From positions 1 through 46,282 of the forward strand of contig NZ_JACJKW010000020.1 of NCBI RefSeq assembly GCF_016901775.1: a stretch of DNA of 46,282 nucleotides. The letters run 5' to 3'. This document shows, one piece after another, positions 25,586 to 35,157 of the stretch. The notes under the pieces are model-generated. The model searched no databases and was not told the origin of the DNA. It saw only the letters and a program-made list of their open reading frames with translations. The translations under genes were made by a program, and so were the position numbers. Numbering within the stretch: the stretch's first letter is position 1; each line of letters opens with the position of its first letter. Source of the DNA: Intestinimonas butyriciproducens (GTDB lineage Bacteria; Bacillota; Clostridia; Oscillospirales; Butyricicoccaceae).

Positions 25586-26515
25586 TCAATAGAGATTTTT
25601 CTTTTTGAGCAAGAGCCAGGTAAGTCCGGTGATGGCAATGGAGAGCGACACCGGGAACCAGGTATGGGGCAGAGGCATATCCTGCACATTCATGCCATAG
25701 AAGCTAAAGACGATATTGGGAATGGTCATCAGAATGGTGATGACGGTGAGCACTTTCATGATAATATTCAGATTGTTGGAGATCACCGAAGCAAAGGCAT
25801 CCATGGTGCCGCTGAGGATGCTGGAATAGATATCGGCCATTTCAATGGCCTGTTTAAATTCGATGATCACATCTTCCAGCAGATCCTGATCCTCTTCATA
25901 AAGCTTGAGGATCCGGCCGCGGAGCAGCTTTTCCAGCGTGGTTTCTGTGGATTTCAAAGAAGTGGTAAAATAAACCAGGGACTTTTCCAATGTAAGCAGC
26001 TGGATCAGTTCTTTGTTTTTCAGGGATTTATACAGCTCCCCTTCGATCTTGCTAGAAATCTTTTCAATCTGGCGCAGATGGAACAGATATTTTCCCGCCG
26101 CCCGCAGCATCAGGTTGAGTGTAAAGCGGGTCTTCATGGCGGTATTCACATTTTTCACCAGTCCCCCGGCAAAATCCCGCACCACCGAGGTTTCCTCCAA
26201 AGAGACGGTGACCACATTCTGTTTTGTGACCAAAATGGCCAAGGGCAAAGTGGAGAACAGCATACCGCCGTCCTTCTTCTGCTCTTCGCTGTAAGGGATA
26301 TCCACGATGAGCAATGTCACATCGTCCTCCACTTCGATACGGGAGGTTTCCTCTTCGTCCAGTGCAGCCCGCAGGAAAGCGGGGTCCAGCTCCAGGGCCT
26401 GGGAGACCGAGGCGATTTCTTCCTCATCGGGATGGATCATATTCACCCAGCATCCCGGCTCCAGCCCAGGGATGGGGCAGATCTGGTTGTTTTCGCTTTT
26501 GAAATAGGTGATCAT
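25586..26515 (-). CDS. corA: CorA-family divalent cation transporter
   Basis: A 309-aa magnesium (or cobalt/nickel) channel of the inner membrane. The large N-terminal cytoplasmic part is alpha/beta (about 1-240). The C-terminus has two membrane segments: about 246-268, ending in the signature YGMNVQDMP, and about 282-303 (FPVSLSIAITGLTWLLL), then a short Lys-rich end (KKKNLY). The GMN motif forms the pore entrance. ATG 26515 has AAAGGAGCG upstream. The transcript starts about 150 nt upstream and has a structured leader. Confidence 0.95.
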   Translation of the reverse strand: MITYFKSENNQICPIPGLEPGCWVNMIHPDEEEIASVSQALELDPAFLRAALDEEETSRIEVEDDVTLLIVDIPYSEEQKKDGGMLFSTLPLAILVTKQNVVTVSLEETSVVRDFAGGLVKNVNTAMKTRFTLNLMLRAAGKYLFHLRQIEKISSKIEGELYKSLKNKELIQLLTLEKSLVYFTTSLKSTETTLEKLLRGRILKLYEEDQDLLEDVIIEFKQAIEMADIYSSILSGTMDAFASVISNNLNIIMKVLTVITILMTIPNIVFSFYGMNVQDMPLPHTWFPVSLSIAITGLTWLLLKKKNLY

Positions 26516-26665
26516 AGTTTCAACGCTCCTTTAAAAGCCCAGGCGCGCTGAAAACGCGGCGGGGCCGTGTGTAGTCATTCGGTGTCTGCAACTTTCAGGC
26601 TCAGGGCTCACGCCGCTCACTCCTTCTCTTCGCAAATTCCGGAAAACCGGTTCCCTTCAGGGGCA
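26516..26665 (-). promoter_or_regulatory. Structured 5' leader of corA, possible cis-regulatory RNA
   Basis: Between a promoter at 26671-26699 and the corA ATG lies about 150 nt with pairing potential. GCGGCG (26556-26561 on the plus strand) pairs with CGCCGC (26611-26616), enclosing a GC-rich internal region; CCGG arms near 26640-26652 and CGCG arms near 26544-26558 add hairpins. It does not match the M-box or NiCo consensus that I know. Ion-responsive control is plausible because corA is downstream, but this is inference. Confidence 0.35.
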
Positions 26666-26670
26666 AAACC

Positions 26671-26699
26671 ATTATAGACCTGATTCTCCTTGTTTGCAA
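26671..26699 (-). promoter_or_regulatory. Sigma-70 promoter of corA
   Basis: Minus strand TTGCAA (26694-26699), 17-nt spacer, TATAAT (26671-26676), giving a leader of about 150 nt. Confidence 0.8.
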
Positions 26700-26858
26700 T
26701 CCTTTTTACACAAATTTTAGCTTTTAGAGCATCGTTTCTCCCCACTGCTTTGTTTTTCTCCATAAATCTCCCGTTTTCTCTTATTATCTCCTTTTTCACT
26801 TGTTCTGTCTTCCAAAATTCTCCCTGTTTTTTCGTGTCAAATGACGAACATCTCCCCC

Positions 26859-26887
26859 TTTTCATTGGCCCGGCAATCGTGTATACT
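26859..26887 (+). promoter_or_regulatory. Promoter of the riboswitch-folT unit
   Basis: TTTTCA (26859-26864), 17-nt spacer, TATACT (26882-26887), placed about 20 nt before the riboswitch. The -10 is good and the -35 is weak. Confidence 0.6.
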
Positions 26888-26904
26888 GTGTTTGTCAATC
26901 AATC

Positions 26905-27007
26905 TGACAGAGTAGGCGGATATGGGTCAAGTGCCGAAGGGACGGGGAGTTGCCCTTTGGACGAAAAGCTTTTTGGCTTGCCGTAGATTCGCCGCATCCC
27001 GCTGTCA
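26905..27007 (+). promoter_or_regulatory. Tetrahydrofolate (THF) riboswitch
   Basis: The sequence has the THF riboswitch layout: closing stem TGACAG / CTGTCA (26905-26910 with 27002-27007), the AGAGTAG-x-GG opening block, an internal hairpin region, and the 3' block GCCGCATCCCGC that pairs back near the opening. It lies directly before a folate ECF transporter gene, the usual target in Firmicutes. Binding of reduced folate should lower folT expression. Assigned by eye, not by a covariance model. Confidence 0.85.
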
Positions 27008-27027
27008 CATACCGGAGCGGCGGCCAG

Positions 27028-27062
27028 ACCTCCTCTATGTGGCAATCACAAACTGAGGAGGT
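27028..27062 (+). promoter_or_regulatory. Expression platform: SD-sequestering / terminator-like hairpin
   Basis: ACCTCCTC (27028-27035) is perfectly complementary to GAGGAGGT (27055-27062), which is the folT ribosome binding site. ATTTTTTATG follows directly, so the same hairpin could either block translation or act as a terminator. It is the probable output switch of the THF riboswitch. Confidence 0.8.
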
Positions 27063-27069
27063 ATTTTTT

Positions 27070-27669
27070 ATGCCCGAAAAAACCTATCTGTCCCCCCTGC
27101 GCCCCGCTTTCTGGATCGCATCGGTGAAAGAGTTCAAACACCTGCGCACCTTGGTGATCGCCGCTTTGCTCTCGGCCATCTCCATTGCTATGGGCGGCCT
27201 GTTTATCCCGGTGAGCGAAAGCCTGCGGGTATATTTTTCCTTTATCCCCCGAGCCATTCTGGGGGCGGTGTGCGGGCCTGTGGTTGGTCTGGCTGCCGGA
27301 GCGGTCATCGACCTGACGGAGTTTTTCCTCTTTCCTTCCGGATTCAGCTTTTTCCCCGGCTATACCCTGAACACCATGCTGGGCGTTTTCTTCTATGGAC
27401 TGTTCCTCTACCGGCAAAAGCCCAATCTGCCCCGGCTGGCCGGCGCCCGCATCTGTATCGCCTATCTGATCAATGTGGGACTGGGCTCCTTGTGGAACGC
27501 CATTTTGCTGGGCAAGGCCTTCTGGTTCTATGCCGCCAAAAGCCTGGTGAAAAACACCGTAATGATCCCCGTTGAAGTGATCATCCTGCTGGTGTTGTTC
27601 AAGGCCCTGGAGCCGGTGCTCCAGCGCTCGGGGCTGGTGCCTTCTGCCAAGGCTGGCTCCCGCCGCTGA
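27070..27669 (+). CDS. folT: Folate ECF transporter S component FolT
   Basis: The 199-aa membrane protein binds folate and docks with the shared EcfAA'T energy module (not in this window). It has about six hydrophobic segments: VIAALLSAISIAMGGLF near 30-46, AILGAVCGPVVGLAAGAVIDLTEFFLF near 64-90, a segment near 98-115, IAYLINVGLGSLWNAILLG near 135-153, and VEVIILLVLFKALEPVL near 173-189. The start ATG 27070 follows GAGGAGG. The THF riboswitch in the leader supports folate as substrate over other vitamins. Confidence 0.92.
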   Translation: MPEKTYLSPLRPAFWIASVKEFKHLRTLVIAALLSAISIAMGGLFIPVSESLRVYFSFIPRAILGAVCGPVVGLAAGAVIDLTEFFLFPSGFSFFPGYTLNTMLGVFFYGLFLYRQKPNLPRLAGARICIAYLINVGLGSLWNAILLGKAFWFYAAKSLVKNTVMIPVEVIILLVLFKALEPVLQRSGLVPSAKAGSRR

Positions 27670-27685
27670 TTTTTACTCCCATCCT

Positions 27686-27717
27686 AAAAAAGACGGGCTG
27701 GCCGCCCGTCTTTTTTT
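27686..27717. terminator. Intrinsic terminator after folT
   Basis: A 13-bp stem AAAAAAGACGGGC / GCCCGTCTTTTTT with loop TGGCC and a long T run. Confidence 0.93.
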
Positions 27718-27732
27718 ATGCGTTCCAAGGCC

Positions 27733-27761
27733 TTGCCAAAAACAGGCCGCCCCGTTACAAT
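27733..27761 (+). promoter_or_regulatory. Sigma-70 promoter of radC
   Basis: TTGCCA (27733-27738), 17-nt spacer, TACAAT (27756-27761), 37 nt before the ATG. Confidence 0.8.
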
Positions 27762-27798
27762 AGATATATGTATGAAAAAATAAAAGGGAGCGGACACT

Positions 27799-28491
27799 AT
27801 GGGTATACACGACGGCCACAGAGAACGGATGCGCCAACGCTATGACCAGATGGGCGCTGATGGGTTTCACGACCATGAAATGCTGGAAATGCTTCTCAGT
27901 TGTGCTTTGCCCCGTGTGGACACCAATCCCATTGCCCATGAGCTGCTCCATGTGTATGGCTCTCTCCACGGCATCTGCCATGCGCCCCGGGAATCTTTGC
28001 AGAAGATCCCCGGCATCGGTCCCAATGCCGCCACTTTGCTGCGGCTCATCCCCGGCCTGTGCCGGATGTACTATTCCGAGCAAGAAACCCATGTGGTGCT
28101 GAACTCCCCGGAAAAATGCGCCGCCTACCTGATCCCCCGGTTTATCGGCCGTACAGTGGAAACGGTATTCCTTATATGCACCGACAGCAAGCACCGCCTG
28201 CTCAGCTGCATCCTGCTGGCCACCGGCAACCTGAACAGCGCCGCCGTCAGCTCCCGCTCGGTGGTAGAAACCGCTTTGCGCTTCAATGCCGCCCATGTGG
28301 TGCTGGCCCATAACCATCCCAATGGAGTGGCTCTTCCCTCGGAAGAAGACCTGCACACCACCGACCGGCTCTATAGCGCCCTGGCCGGCGTCACGGTGCA
28401 CCTGGTGGATCACATCATCGTGGCCGACAACGACTATGTATCCATGGCCGATTCCGGCTACTTTTCCATGAACGCTTCCTATTATCCATAA
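27799..28491 (+). CDS. radC: RadC/UPF0758 family JAB-domain protein
   Basis: A 230-aa protein. The N-terminal part (1-95) has helix-hairpin-helix features (LQKIPGIGPNAATLLRLIPG near 68-88) and the C-terminal part is a JAB/MPN domain with the metal motif AHNHPNG-x(5)-SEED near 172-186 (His, His, Asp ligands). RadC was named as a DNA-repair protein but its exact function is unsettled. The start has GGGAGCG upstream. It stands alone between a terminator and the uvrB promoter. Confidence 0.93.
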   Translation: MGIHDGHRERMRQRYDQMGADGFHDHEMLEMLLSCALPRVDTNPIAHELLHVYGSLHGICHAPRESLQKIPGIGPNAATLLRLIPGLCRMYYSEQETHVVLNSPEKCAAYLIPRFIGRTVETVFLICTDSKHRLLSCILLATGNLNSAAVSSRSVVETALRFNAAHVVLAHNHPNGVALPSEEDLHTTDRLYSALAGVTVHLVDHIIVADNDYVSMADSGYFSMNASYYP

Positions 28492-28512
28492 CATCCAGTA
28501 TCCGGCAAATGG

Positions 28513-28541
28513 TTGTGTCGGAACAAATGTTCTGCTATAAT
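28513..28541 (+). promoter_or_regulatory. uvrB promoter with embedded LexA (SOS) box
   Basis: TTGTGT (28513-28518), 17-nt spacer, TATAAT (28536-28541). Inside the spacer is CGGAACAAATGTTCTG (28519-28534), with the core GAAC-N4-GTTC of the Gram-positive LexA box. LexA bound there would block RNA polymerase, so uvrB and probably uvrA are DNA-damage inducible. Confidence 0.88.
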
Positions 28542-28606
28542 ATTGCCAGAAGCGCCGCCCGGTTTGGCGCGGCGCCTTTTACTGCCCAAAGCAAAGGAGG
28601 GGCACT

Positions 28607-30577
28607 ATGCCGGAATTTCAGATCGTCAGCGATTATAAACCTTCGGGAGATCAGCCGGAGGCCATCGAAAAACTGGCCCAAGGGGTGGAGCTGGGCCTGC
28701 CGGAGCAGACCCTTTTGGGCGTCACCGGCTCGGGCAAAACTTTCACCATGGCCAACATCATCCAAAAAGTTCAGCGGCCTACCCTGGTCCTGGCTCACAA
28801 CAAAACCCTGGCCGCCCAGCTCTGCTCGGAGTTCCGGGAGTTTTTCCCCCACAACGCCGTGGAGTTTTTCGTCTCCTACTATGATTACTACCAACCAGAG
28901 GCCTATATCCCTTCCACCGATACCTATATTGAAAAGGACTCCGATGTAAACAGCGAACTGGACCGGCTGCGCCACTCGGCCACCTCCGCCCTGTTTGAGC
29001 GGCGAGATGTGATCATCGTGGCCAGCGTCTCCTGCATCTACTCCCTGGGCGACCCCATCGACTATGCCAACATGGTGATCTCCCTGCGCACCGGCCAGGT
29101 GCGGGACCGGGACGAGATCTGCCGCAAACTGGTGGAGATCCAGTACGAGCGCAACGACATCAGCTTTGACCGCAACCGTTTCCGGGTGCGGGGCGATACC
29201 CTGGAGATTCACCTGGCCTACACCGACGATTACGCCATCCGGGTGGAGTTTTTCGGCGACGAAATCGACCGGATCTCCGAGATCAACATTGTCACCGGCC
29301 AGGTGCGCCGGGTGGTGGATCATGTGGCCATCTACCCCGCCTCCCACTATGTCACCCCCAAGGACAAGCTGGAGGTGGCCATCCGGGAGATCGAAGAAGA
29401 AGCCAGAGAGCGGGTGGCCTTCTTCGAAAAAGAGGGCAAACTCATCGAAGCCCAGCGTATCAAGCAGCGCACCGCCTATGATATGGAAATGCTGCGGGAG
29501 ATCGGTTTTTGCAGCGGCATTGAAAACTATTCCCGGGTGCTTTCCGGCCGGGCTCCCGGCTCGGCCCCTCACACCTTGCTGGATTATTTCCCCAAAGACT
29601 TTTTAATGATCATCGACGAATCCCATGTGACCCTGCCCCAGGTGCGGGCCATGTACCACGGCGACCGGGCCCGGAAGGAAATGCTGGTGGACTATGGTTT
29701 CCGTCTGCCCTCGGCCTTTGACAACCGGCCCCTCAACTTCCCGGAGTTCCAGGAGCGGATCAACCAGGTGATCTATGTCAGCGCCACCCCGGGAGAATAC
29801 GAGCGCACCCGCTCTTCCCAGACGGTGGAGCAGGTCATCCGCCCCACCGGACTTCTGGACCCGGAGGTCATCGTCCGGCCGGTGGAAGGTCAGATCGACG
29901 ATCTGATCGACGAGATCCGTCAGCGGGAAAAGCAGAAGGAGCGGGTGCTGGTCACCACTCTTACCAAGCGGATGGCCGAGGACCTGACCGACTATCTCCG
30001 TCAGGAGGGCATTGCCTGCCGGTATATGCACCACGACATCGACACCATCGAACGGATGCAGCTTTTGCGTGATCTTCGTTTGGGTGAATTTCAGGTGCTC
30101 ATCGGCATCAACCTTCTGCGGGAAGGTCTCGACCTGCCGGAGGTATCCCTGGTGGCCATTCTGGATGCCGACAAAGAAGGCTTCCTGCGCAGCGAAACCT
30201 CCCTCATCCAGACCATTGGCCGGGCGGCCCGAAACGCCCACGGCCAGGTGATCATGTACGCCGATACCATCACCCCCTCCATGGACCGGGCCATCCGGGA
30301 AACCCAGCGCCGCCGGTCTATCCAGGACGATTACAACAAGCGCCATGGCATCACCCCAAAAACGGTGTTCAAGAGCGTGCGGGATGTGATCGAGATCTCC
30401 CGGGATGCCAGCACCCTGGCCATGCCGGCGGACAGCCTGAAGAAAATGACCAAGAAGCAAAAGGAACTGACCATACAGAAGCTGGAAAAGGATATGCGGG
30501 AAGCGGCCAAGATGCTGGAATTTGAATACGCTGCCGTACTCCGGGACCAGCTGAAAAAGCTCCGGGAGGAAAAGTAG
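28607..30577 (+). CDS. uvrB: Excinuclease ABC subunit B
   Basis: UvrB verifies DNA damage and recruits UvrC in nucleotide excision repair. The 656-aa protein shows Walker A GVTGSGKT (near 39), the beta-hairpin block [23 protein letters not shown], a DESH Walker B motif near 338, the SATPGEYE motif, helicase motifs V and VI ([29 protein letters not shown] and QTIGRAARN), and a C-terminal UVR domain ([22 protein letters not shown]). ATG 28607 has AAAGGAGGGG. It is under a SOS box and 63 nt upstream of uvrA. Confidence 0.98.
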   Translation: MPEFQIVSDYKPSGDQPEAIEKLAQGVELGLPEQTLLGVTGSGKTFTMANIIQKVQRPTLVLAHNKTLAAQLCSEFREFFPHNAVEFFVSYYDYYQPEAYIPSTDTYIEKDSDVNSELDRLRHSATSALFERRDVIIVASVSCIYSLGDPIDYANMVISLRTGQVRDRDEICRKLVEIQYERNDISFDRNRFRVRGDTLEIHLAYTDDYAIRVEFFGDEIDRISEINIVTGQVRRVVDHVAIYPASHYVTPKDKLEVAIREIEEEARERVAFFEKEGKLIEAQRIKQRTAYDMEMLREIGFCSGIENYSRVLSGRAPGSAPHTLLDYFPKDFLMIIDESHVTLPQVRAMYHGDRARKEMLVDYGFRLPSAFDNRPLNFPEFQERINQVIYVSATPGEYERTRSSQTVEQVIRPTGLLDPEVIVRPVEGQIDDLIDEIRQREKQKERVLVTTLTKRMAEDLTDYLRQEGIACRYMHHDIDTIERMQLLRDLRLGEFQVLIGINLLREGLDLPEVSLVAILDADKEGFLRSETSLIQTIGRAARNAHGQVIMYADTITPSMDRAIRETQRRRSIQDDYNKRHGITPKTVFKSVRDVIEISRDASTLAMPADSLKKMTKKQKELTIQKLEKDMREAAKMLEFEYAAVLRDQLKKLREEK

Positions 30578-30599
30578 CCTCCCCATCCCAGAAGAAAGG

Positions 30600-30624
30600 C
30601 CCCCGGGGCATCGTCCCCCGGGGG
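30600..30624 (+). other. GC-rich hairpin between uvrB and uvrA
   Basis: CCCCCGGGG and CCCCGGGGG arms (9 bp, loop of about 7 nt) sit about 16 nt before the uvrA ATG and have no T run, so it is not a classical terminator. It could protect mRNA ends or dampen uvrA translation. Confidence 0.6.
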
Positions 30625-30640
30625 ATTGGTTTGGAAAAGT

Positions 30641-33472
30641 ATGATCGACAAAATCATCGTCAAAGGGGCCCGGGTGCACAACCTGAAGAATGTGGATGTG
30701 ACCATCCCCCGGGACACCCTCACCGTGGTCACCGGCATTTCCGGCTCGGGCAAAAGCTCTCTGGCCTTTGACACCATTTACGCCGAAGGCCAGCGCCGGT
30801 ATGTGGAATCCCTCTCCTCCTATGCCCGGATGTTTCTGGGCCAGATGGAAAAGCCCGATGTGGACTCCATCGAAGGCTTGTCCCCGGCCATTTCCATCGA
30901 CCAGAAGACCACCTCCAAAAACCCCCGCTCCACGGTGGGCACCGTCACCGAGATCTACGACTATCTCCGCCTGCTGTGGGCCCGCATCGGCACGCCCCAC
31001 TGTCCCAAATGCGGCAAAGAGATCCGTCAGCAGACCATCGACCAGATCATCGATCAACTGATGAACATGGGTGAAGGCACCCGGCTGCAGATCCTGGCCC
31101 CGGTGGTGCGAGCCCGCAAAGGCGAACACCAGAAGATTTTCGAGGACGCCCAGCGCAGTGGCTTTGTGCGGGTGCGGGTGGACGGCAATCTCTATGACCT
31201 TTCGGAAGAGATCAAGCTGGAAAAGAACAAAAAGCACAACATCGAAATTGTGGTGGACCGGATCGTTCTGAAAGAAGGGGTTCAGCGCCGGCTCACCGAC
31301 TCGGTGGAAACGGCCGCCAGCCTGTCCGGGGGCCTGGTGATCGCCCAGGTGCCTGGCGGCAGCGAAACCCTGTTTTCCCAGAACTACGCCTGTGAGGACT
31401 GCGGCATCTCCATCGAAGAGCTGACCCCCCGGCTCTTTTCCTTCAACAATCCCTACGGCGCCTGCCCGGAATGCACCGGTCTGGGGATGAAGCTGGAACT
31501 GGACCCCCAGCGGATCATTCCCAATCGGAATCTGTCCATCAACGAAGGGGCCATCAAAGCCTCCGGCTGGAACTCCCTGGACGATGGCAGCATCGCCCGG
31601 ATGTATTTCAACGCCCTCTCCGAAAAATACGGTTTTTCCCTGGACACCCCGGTGAAAGATCTGCCCAAATCCGCTTTGGACGCCATTCTCTACGGCACCA
31701 AGGGGGAAAAACTGGAGCTGCACTGGAAGCGTTCCGGCGGCAGCGGCCACTATACCCAGGCCTTTGAAGGAGTGCTGCGGAACCTGGAACGGCGGTACCG
31801 GGAAAGCGCCAGCGAAAGTGTGCGGGAAGAGATTGAAGAATGCATGAGCCCCATCCCCTGTCAGGCCTGCCACGGCAAGAGACTGAAACCCGAAGCTCTG
31901 GCCGTGACAGTGGGCGGCATCAACATCACCGATTTCACCGATTTTTCCGTGACAAAGGCACTGGAATTTCTGGAAGGACTGACTCTCACCGACCGGGAAG
32001 CCATGATCGCTCAACGGATTCTGAAAGAAATCAAAGAGCGGCTGGGCTTTCTCCGCAGCGTAGGTCTGGAATACCTGACCCTGTCCCGCTCCAGCGGCAC
32101 TCTGTCCGGCGGCGAAGCCCAGCGTATCCGCCTGGCTACCCAGATCGGCTCTTCCCTGATGGGGGTGCTCTACATCCTGGACGAGCCTTCCATCGGCCTG
32201 CACCAACGGGACAACGACAAATTGCTGCGCACCCTGAAACGGCTGCGGGATCTGGGCAACACCCTGATCGTGGTGGAGCATGACGAAGAAACCATGCGGG
32301 AAGCCGATTATATCATCGATGTGGGGCCGGGAGCCGGTGTTCACGGCGGCGAGATCCTCTGCGCCGGAGACTGCCAGGCCATTATGGACTGCCCGGAATC
32401 CCTCACCGGTCAATACCTCAGCGGCAAAAAATATATCCCGGTTCCCCAGGAACGCCGGAAAGGCAACGGCCATTTTCTCAAGATCCGGGGCGCCCGGGAA
32501 AACAATCTGCAAAAACTGAATGTGGACATTCCCCTGGGTACCCTGACGGTGATCACCGGTGTTTCCGGCTCGGGGAAAAGCTCCCTGATCAACGAGGTGC
32601 TCTATAAGCATCTGGCCGCCGAGCTCAACGGGTCCCGCACCCGGCCCGGCGCCTTTGACAAGATCGACGGCCTCCAGTACCTGGACAAAGTGATCAACAT
32701 CGATCAATCCCCCATTGGCCGCACCCCCCGCTCCAACCCGGCCACCTACACCGGACTGTTCGGGGATATCCGGGAGATTTTCGCCAAAACCCAGGACGCC
32801 AAAGCCCGTGGCTACGGCCCCGGCCGGTTTTCCTTCAATGTGCGGGGCGGACGGTGTGAAGCCTGCGGCGGCGGAGGCCTGGTAAAAATCGAAATGCATT
32901 TTCTCCCCGACATCTATGTGCCCTGTGATGTGTGCGGCGGCAAGCGGTATAACCGGGAAACCCTGGAAGTTCACTACAAGGGAAAGAACATCAACGAAGT
33001 GCTGGACATGACGGTGGAAGAAGCCCTTCCCTTCTTCGAAAGCATCCCCAAGGTGCAAAAGAAGATCCAGACCCTGTACGATGTGGGCCTGGGATATATC
33101 AAGCTGGGCCAGCCCTCCACCACCCTCTCCGGCGGCGAAGCCCAGCGGGTCAAGCTGGCCACCGAGCTGAGCAAGCGGCACACCGGCAAAACGGTGTATA
33201 TTCTGGATGAACCCACCACCGGACTGCACATTGCCGATGTGCACAAACTGACCCAGGTGCTGGATGCGCTGGTGCAGGCGGGCAATACCGTCATCGTCAT
33301 TGAGCACAACCTGGATGTGATCAAAATTGCCGACCACATCATCGACCTGGGGCCTGAAGGCGGCAGCGGCGGCGGTACTCTGGTGGCTCAGGGCACCCCG
33401 GAAGAGGTAGCCCAGAACCCTGCTTCCTATACCGGCCAATATCTGAAGCCCTATCTGGAAAAAGGCAAATAA
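30641..33472 (+). CDS. uvrA: Excinuclease ABC subunit A
   Basis: UvrA is the damage-sensing ABC ATPase of nucleotide excision repair. The 943-aa protein has two ATPase halves: Walker [10 protein letters not shown] (near 31) and GVSGSGKSS (near 640), signatures [17 protein letters not shown] and [16 protein letters not shown], and Walker B motifs [15 protein letters not shown] and [15 protein letters not shown]. Zinc-module Cys pairs are seen near 125 (CPKCG), 250-285 (CEDCG and CPECTG) and 740-765 (CEACGGGG and CDVCGG). ATG 30641 is preferred over a TTG at 30626. Length equals that of typical UvrA. Confidence 0.98.
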   Translation: MIDKIIVKGARVHNLKNVDVTIPRDTLTVVTGISGSGKSSLAFDTIYAEGQRRYVESLSSYARMFLGQMEKPDVDSIEGLSPAISIDQKTTSKNPRSTVGTVTEIYDYLRLLWARIGTPHCPKCGKEIRQQTIDQIIDQLMNMGEGTRLQILAPVVRARKGEHQKIFEDAQRSGFVRVRVDGNLYDLSEEIKLEKNKKHNIEIVVDRIVLKEGVQRRLTDSVETAASLSGGLVIAQVPGGSETLFSQNYACEDCGISIEELTPRLFSFNNPYGACPECTGLGMKLELDPQRIIPNRNLSINEGAIKASGWNSLDDGSIARMYFNALSEKYGFSLDTPVKDLPKSALDAILYGTKGEKLELHWKRSGGSGHYTQAFEGVLRNLERRYRESASESVREEIEECMSPIPCQACHGKRLKPEALAVTVGGINITDFTDFSVTKALEFLEGLTLTDREAMIAQRILKEIKERLGFLRSVGLEYLTLSRSSGTLSGGEAQRIRLATQIGSSLMGVLYILDEPSIGLHQRDNDKLLRTLKRLRDLGNTLIVVEHDEETMREADYIIDVGPGAGVHGGEILCAGDCQAIMDCPESLTGQYLSGKKYIPVPQERRKGNGHFLKIRGARENNLQKLNVDIPLGTLTVITGVSGSGKSSLINEVLYKHLAAELNGSRTRPGAFDKIDGLQYLDKVINIDQSPIGRTPRSNPATYTGLFGDIREIFAKTQDAKARGYGPGRFSFNVRGGRCEACGGGGLVKIEMHFLPDIYVPCDVCGGKRYNRETLEVHYKGKNINEVLDMTVEEALPFFESIPKVQKKIQTLYDVGLGYIKLGQPSTTLSGGEAQRVKLATELSKRHTGKTVYILDEPTTGLHIADVHKLTQVLDALVQAGNTVIVIEHNLDVIKIADHIIDLGPEGGSGGGTLVAQGTPEEVAQNPASYTGQYLKPYLEKGK

Positions 33473-33477
33473 AGAAA

Positions 33478-33516
33478 GAGAAAGCCCTTGGCGGTCTGGC
33501 CAAGGGCTTTCTCTTT
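33478..33516. terminator. Intrinsic terminator after uvrA (convergent genes)
   Basis: A 15-bp stem GAGAAAGCCCTTGGC / GCCAAGGGCTTTCTC with a T run, between uvrA and the convergent amidohydrolase gene. Confidence 0.92.
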
Positions 33517-33557
33517 TGCTGTTTTTCTCTCTCCGGTGTGTTCCGGATCATGTTTCA

Positions 33558-34964
33558 TCACTGACGCAGCTCATAGAGCTTGTCGTTCTCCATGACTTCC
33601 GGCCGGTTCAGACGGCTCATCATCTTCTCAAAGGCCCGGGCGGCATCCTCCAGCACCTTTTCTTCCGAGATCTGGGTGAGGGTTCTCCCTTCCATGGCGA
33701 TCTGGCCGTCTACAATCACCAGATCCACATCCTGGCCCATGGCGTGATAGACCAGCCGCTGCACCGGCATGACGAAGGGGGCCAGATGGGGCTGCATCAC
33801 ATTGACAGCGATGATATCGGCCCGCTTGCCCACTTCCAGGGAACCGATCAGATGATCCAGCCCCAGTGCCCGGGCCGGCTCGATGGTCACCAGCTCCAGC
33901 ACCTTACCGCAGGGCAGCAGATTTCCGTCTCTCTTCCGGAAGCGCTGGAACAGCTGTACATTCTTCATATCCCGCCACAGATCAAAACTCCGGTCTCCGG
34001 CGGTGCCGTCGGTGACCACCGCCAGATGGATGCCCATTTCCAGCATCTCCTGCACCGGGCAGTGGCCCACTGCATTGGCATGGGTGGTGGGGCCATGGAA
34101 CACATAGGGGCCGGTGCGGGCCAGGATCTCCAGCTCCTGCTGGCTGTATCCGGTGCTGTGGGTCAGGCTGAGCCGGGGAGTGAGCACCTCCGGGGTATGA
34201 TCCATCATAAACTGCACATCGCCGCCATAGGCGTGGGTGTGCAGCGGCACATCGTAGGTTTCCGCAATGCGGTGCATCTCCCGGTTGTGGCGGATGTTTG
34301 CTTCGTCGCTTTCATCGGGGCGGCGGCCCATGCGTCCAGGGGCCACAATGCACATCATCCGCTTGTGATGGCCGTTGAGCGTGCGCACCGCTTCTTCGGT
34401 GGTTTGATAAGCCATTTCCGGCGTGACCTCTATATCCTCAAAGCTGCCGTCCTCCCGATAAGTGCGGGCCACCTTGGGATAGGCGCCGTAAGGACATCCG
34501 ATTCCCGACAACTGCCGGATACCGGTGGCCACCGATCCTTCCAGGTTGGCCTGCACCGGCAGAATGCTGTCCACCCGGGGCGTGCTGCCCACCATGGATA
34601 CGGCGGTGGTAGTGCCGAATTTCAGCCGCTCTGCGGCGGCCAGCGCTCCCTCGGCCCGCCAGAACTCCGGATCGGTGCATTTGTAGTAGATGGTCTCGGC
34701 CATCTCCTCCCAGCCATCGTCCAGATGCTCTCCCAGGGTGCGGATCAGGCAATGGCCCCCATGGCCATGGCCGTCCACCAGACCGGGAAGAATGGCATGG
34801 CCTTTGCAGTCGATGACCCGGGCAGCACTGCGCTCTCCCAGCTCCTCCATGGGGCCGATGGCGGCAATGGTGTCCCCTTCCACCCCGATATACCCCTTGT
34901 CATAGATGTGGTGTTCCCCATCCACTGTGATGATGACACCGTTTGTCAAAAGCAGATCCCACAT
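33558..34964 (-). CDS. Amidohydrolase-superfamily deaminase/hydrolase
   Basis: A 468-aa cytoplasmic metal-dependent hydrolase of the TrzN/AtzA/SAH-deaminase-like branch. The N-terminal beta-sandwich part (1-58) ends with the metal motif LPGLVDGHGHGGH (near 60-72), a second site HTHAYGG lies near 245, and a metal Asp is in VVTDGTAGD near 320. The MKNVQLFQRFRKRDG and ELVTIEPARALGLDHLIGSLEVGKRADIIAVN blocks complete the pattern. The substrate cannot be predicted; related enzymes deaminate purine or pyrimidine derivatives. ATG 34964 is preceded by AAAGGAGC. It is not linked to obvious pathway genes. Confidence 0.85.
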   Translation of the reverse strand: MWDLLLTNGVIITVDGEHHIYDKGYIGVEGDTIAAIGPMEELGERSAARVIDCKGHAILPGLVDGHGHGGHCLIRTLGEHLDDGWEEMAETIYYKCTDPEFWRAEGALAAAERLKFGTTTAVSMVGSTPRVDSILPVQANLEGSVATGIRQLSGIGCPYGAYPKVARTYREDGSFEDIEVTPEMAYQTTEEAVRTLNGHHKRMMCIVAPGRMGRRPDESDEANIRHNREMHRIAETYDVPLHTHAYGGDVQFMMDHTPEVLTPRLSLTHSTGYSQQELEILARTGPYVFHGPTTHANAVGHCPVQEMLEMGIHLAVVTDGTAGDRSFDLWRDMKNVQLFQRFRKRDGNLLPCGKVLELVTIEPARALGLDHLIGSLEVGKRADIIAVNVMQPHLAPFVMPVQRLVYHAMGQDVDLVIVDGQIAMEGRTLTQISEEKVLEDAARAFEKMMSRLNRPEVMENDKLYELRQ

Positions 34965-35110
34965 AATTTACGGCTCCTTTCCCTTTTCCATGATCACAGA
35001 TTTTCTTGCTCTGCAAAAGGCGAGAAAACGGCGGTCTGCAACGGTTGCGCCGTCCGCTCCGGAACCAGTATATCATATCCTCCTGCCGCCGCCTACCCCG
35101 GCCGGAGAGA

Positions 35111-35149
35111 AAAAGTCGCCGGAATGCAAAGCACTCCGGCGACTTTTGT
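35111..35149 (-). terminator. Intrinsic terminator after the Yip1-like gene
   Basis: AAAAGTCGCCGGA and TCCGGCGACTTTT arms, with an inner TGC-AAA-GCA extension, followed by A/T runs. Confidence 0.9.
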
Positions 35150-35157
35150 TCCCGCAA

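Noticed and set aside
26516-26665. corA leader as M-box magnesium riboswitch
   Set aside because: The characteristic GUUAGGUGAGGCUCC-type start and the following conserved blocks are not found, so only an unassigned structured leader is reported.
30600-30624. Hairpin between uvrB and uvrA as a terminator
   Set aside because: No T run follows on either strand and uvrA has no clear separate promoter, so read-through is expected.
29603-33439. A 1278-codon open frame on the minus strand opposite uvrB/uvrA
   Set aside because: It is antisense to clear uvrB and uvrA genes and has His/Gly/Val-rich shadow composition typical of GC-rich antisense frames. No family motif or start signal.
33339-33558. 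A small protein between uvrA and the amidohydrolase (frame 33339-33551)
   Set aside because: It overlaps the uvrA end and a strong terminator and has no family resemblance.
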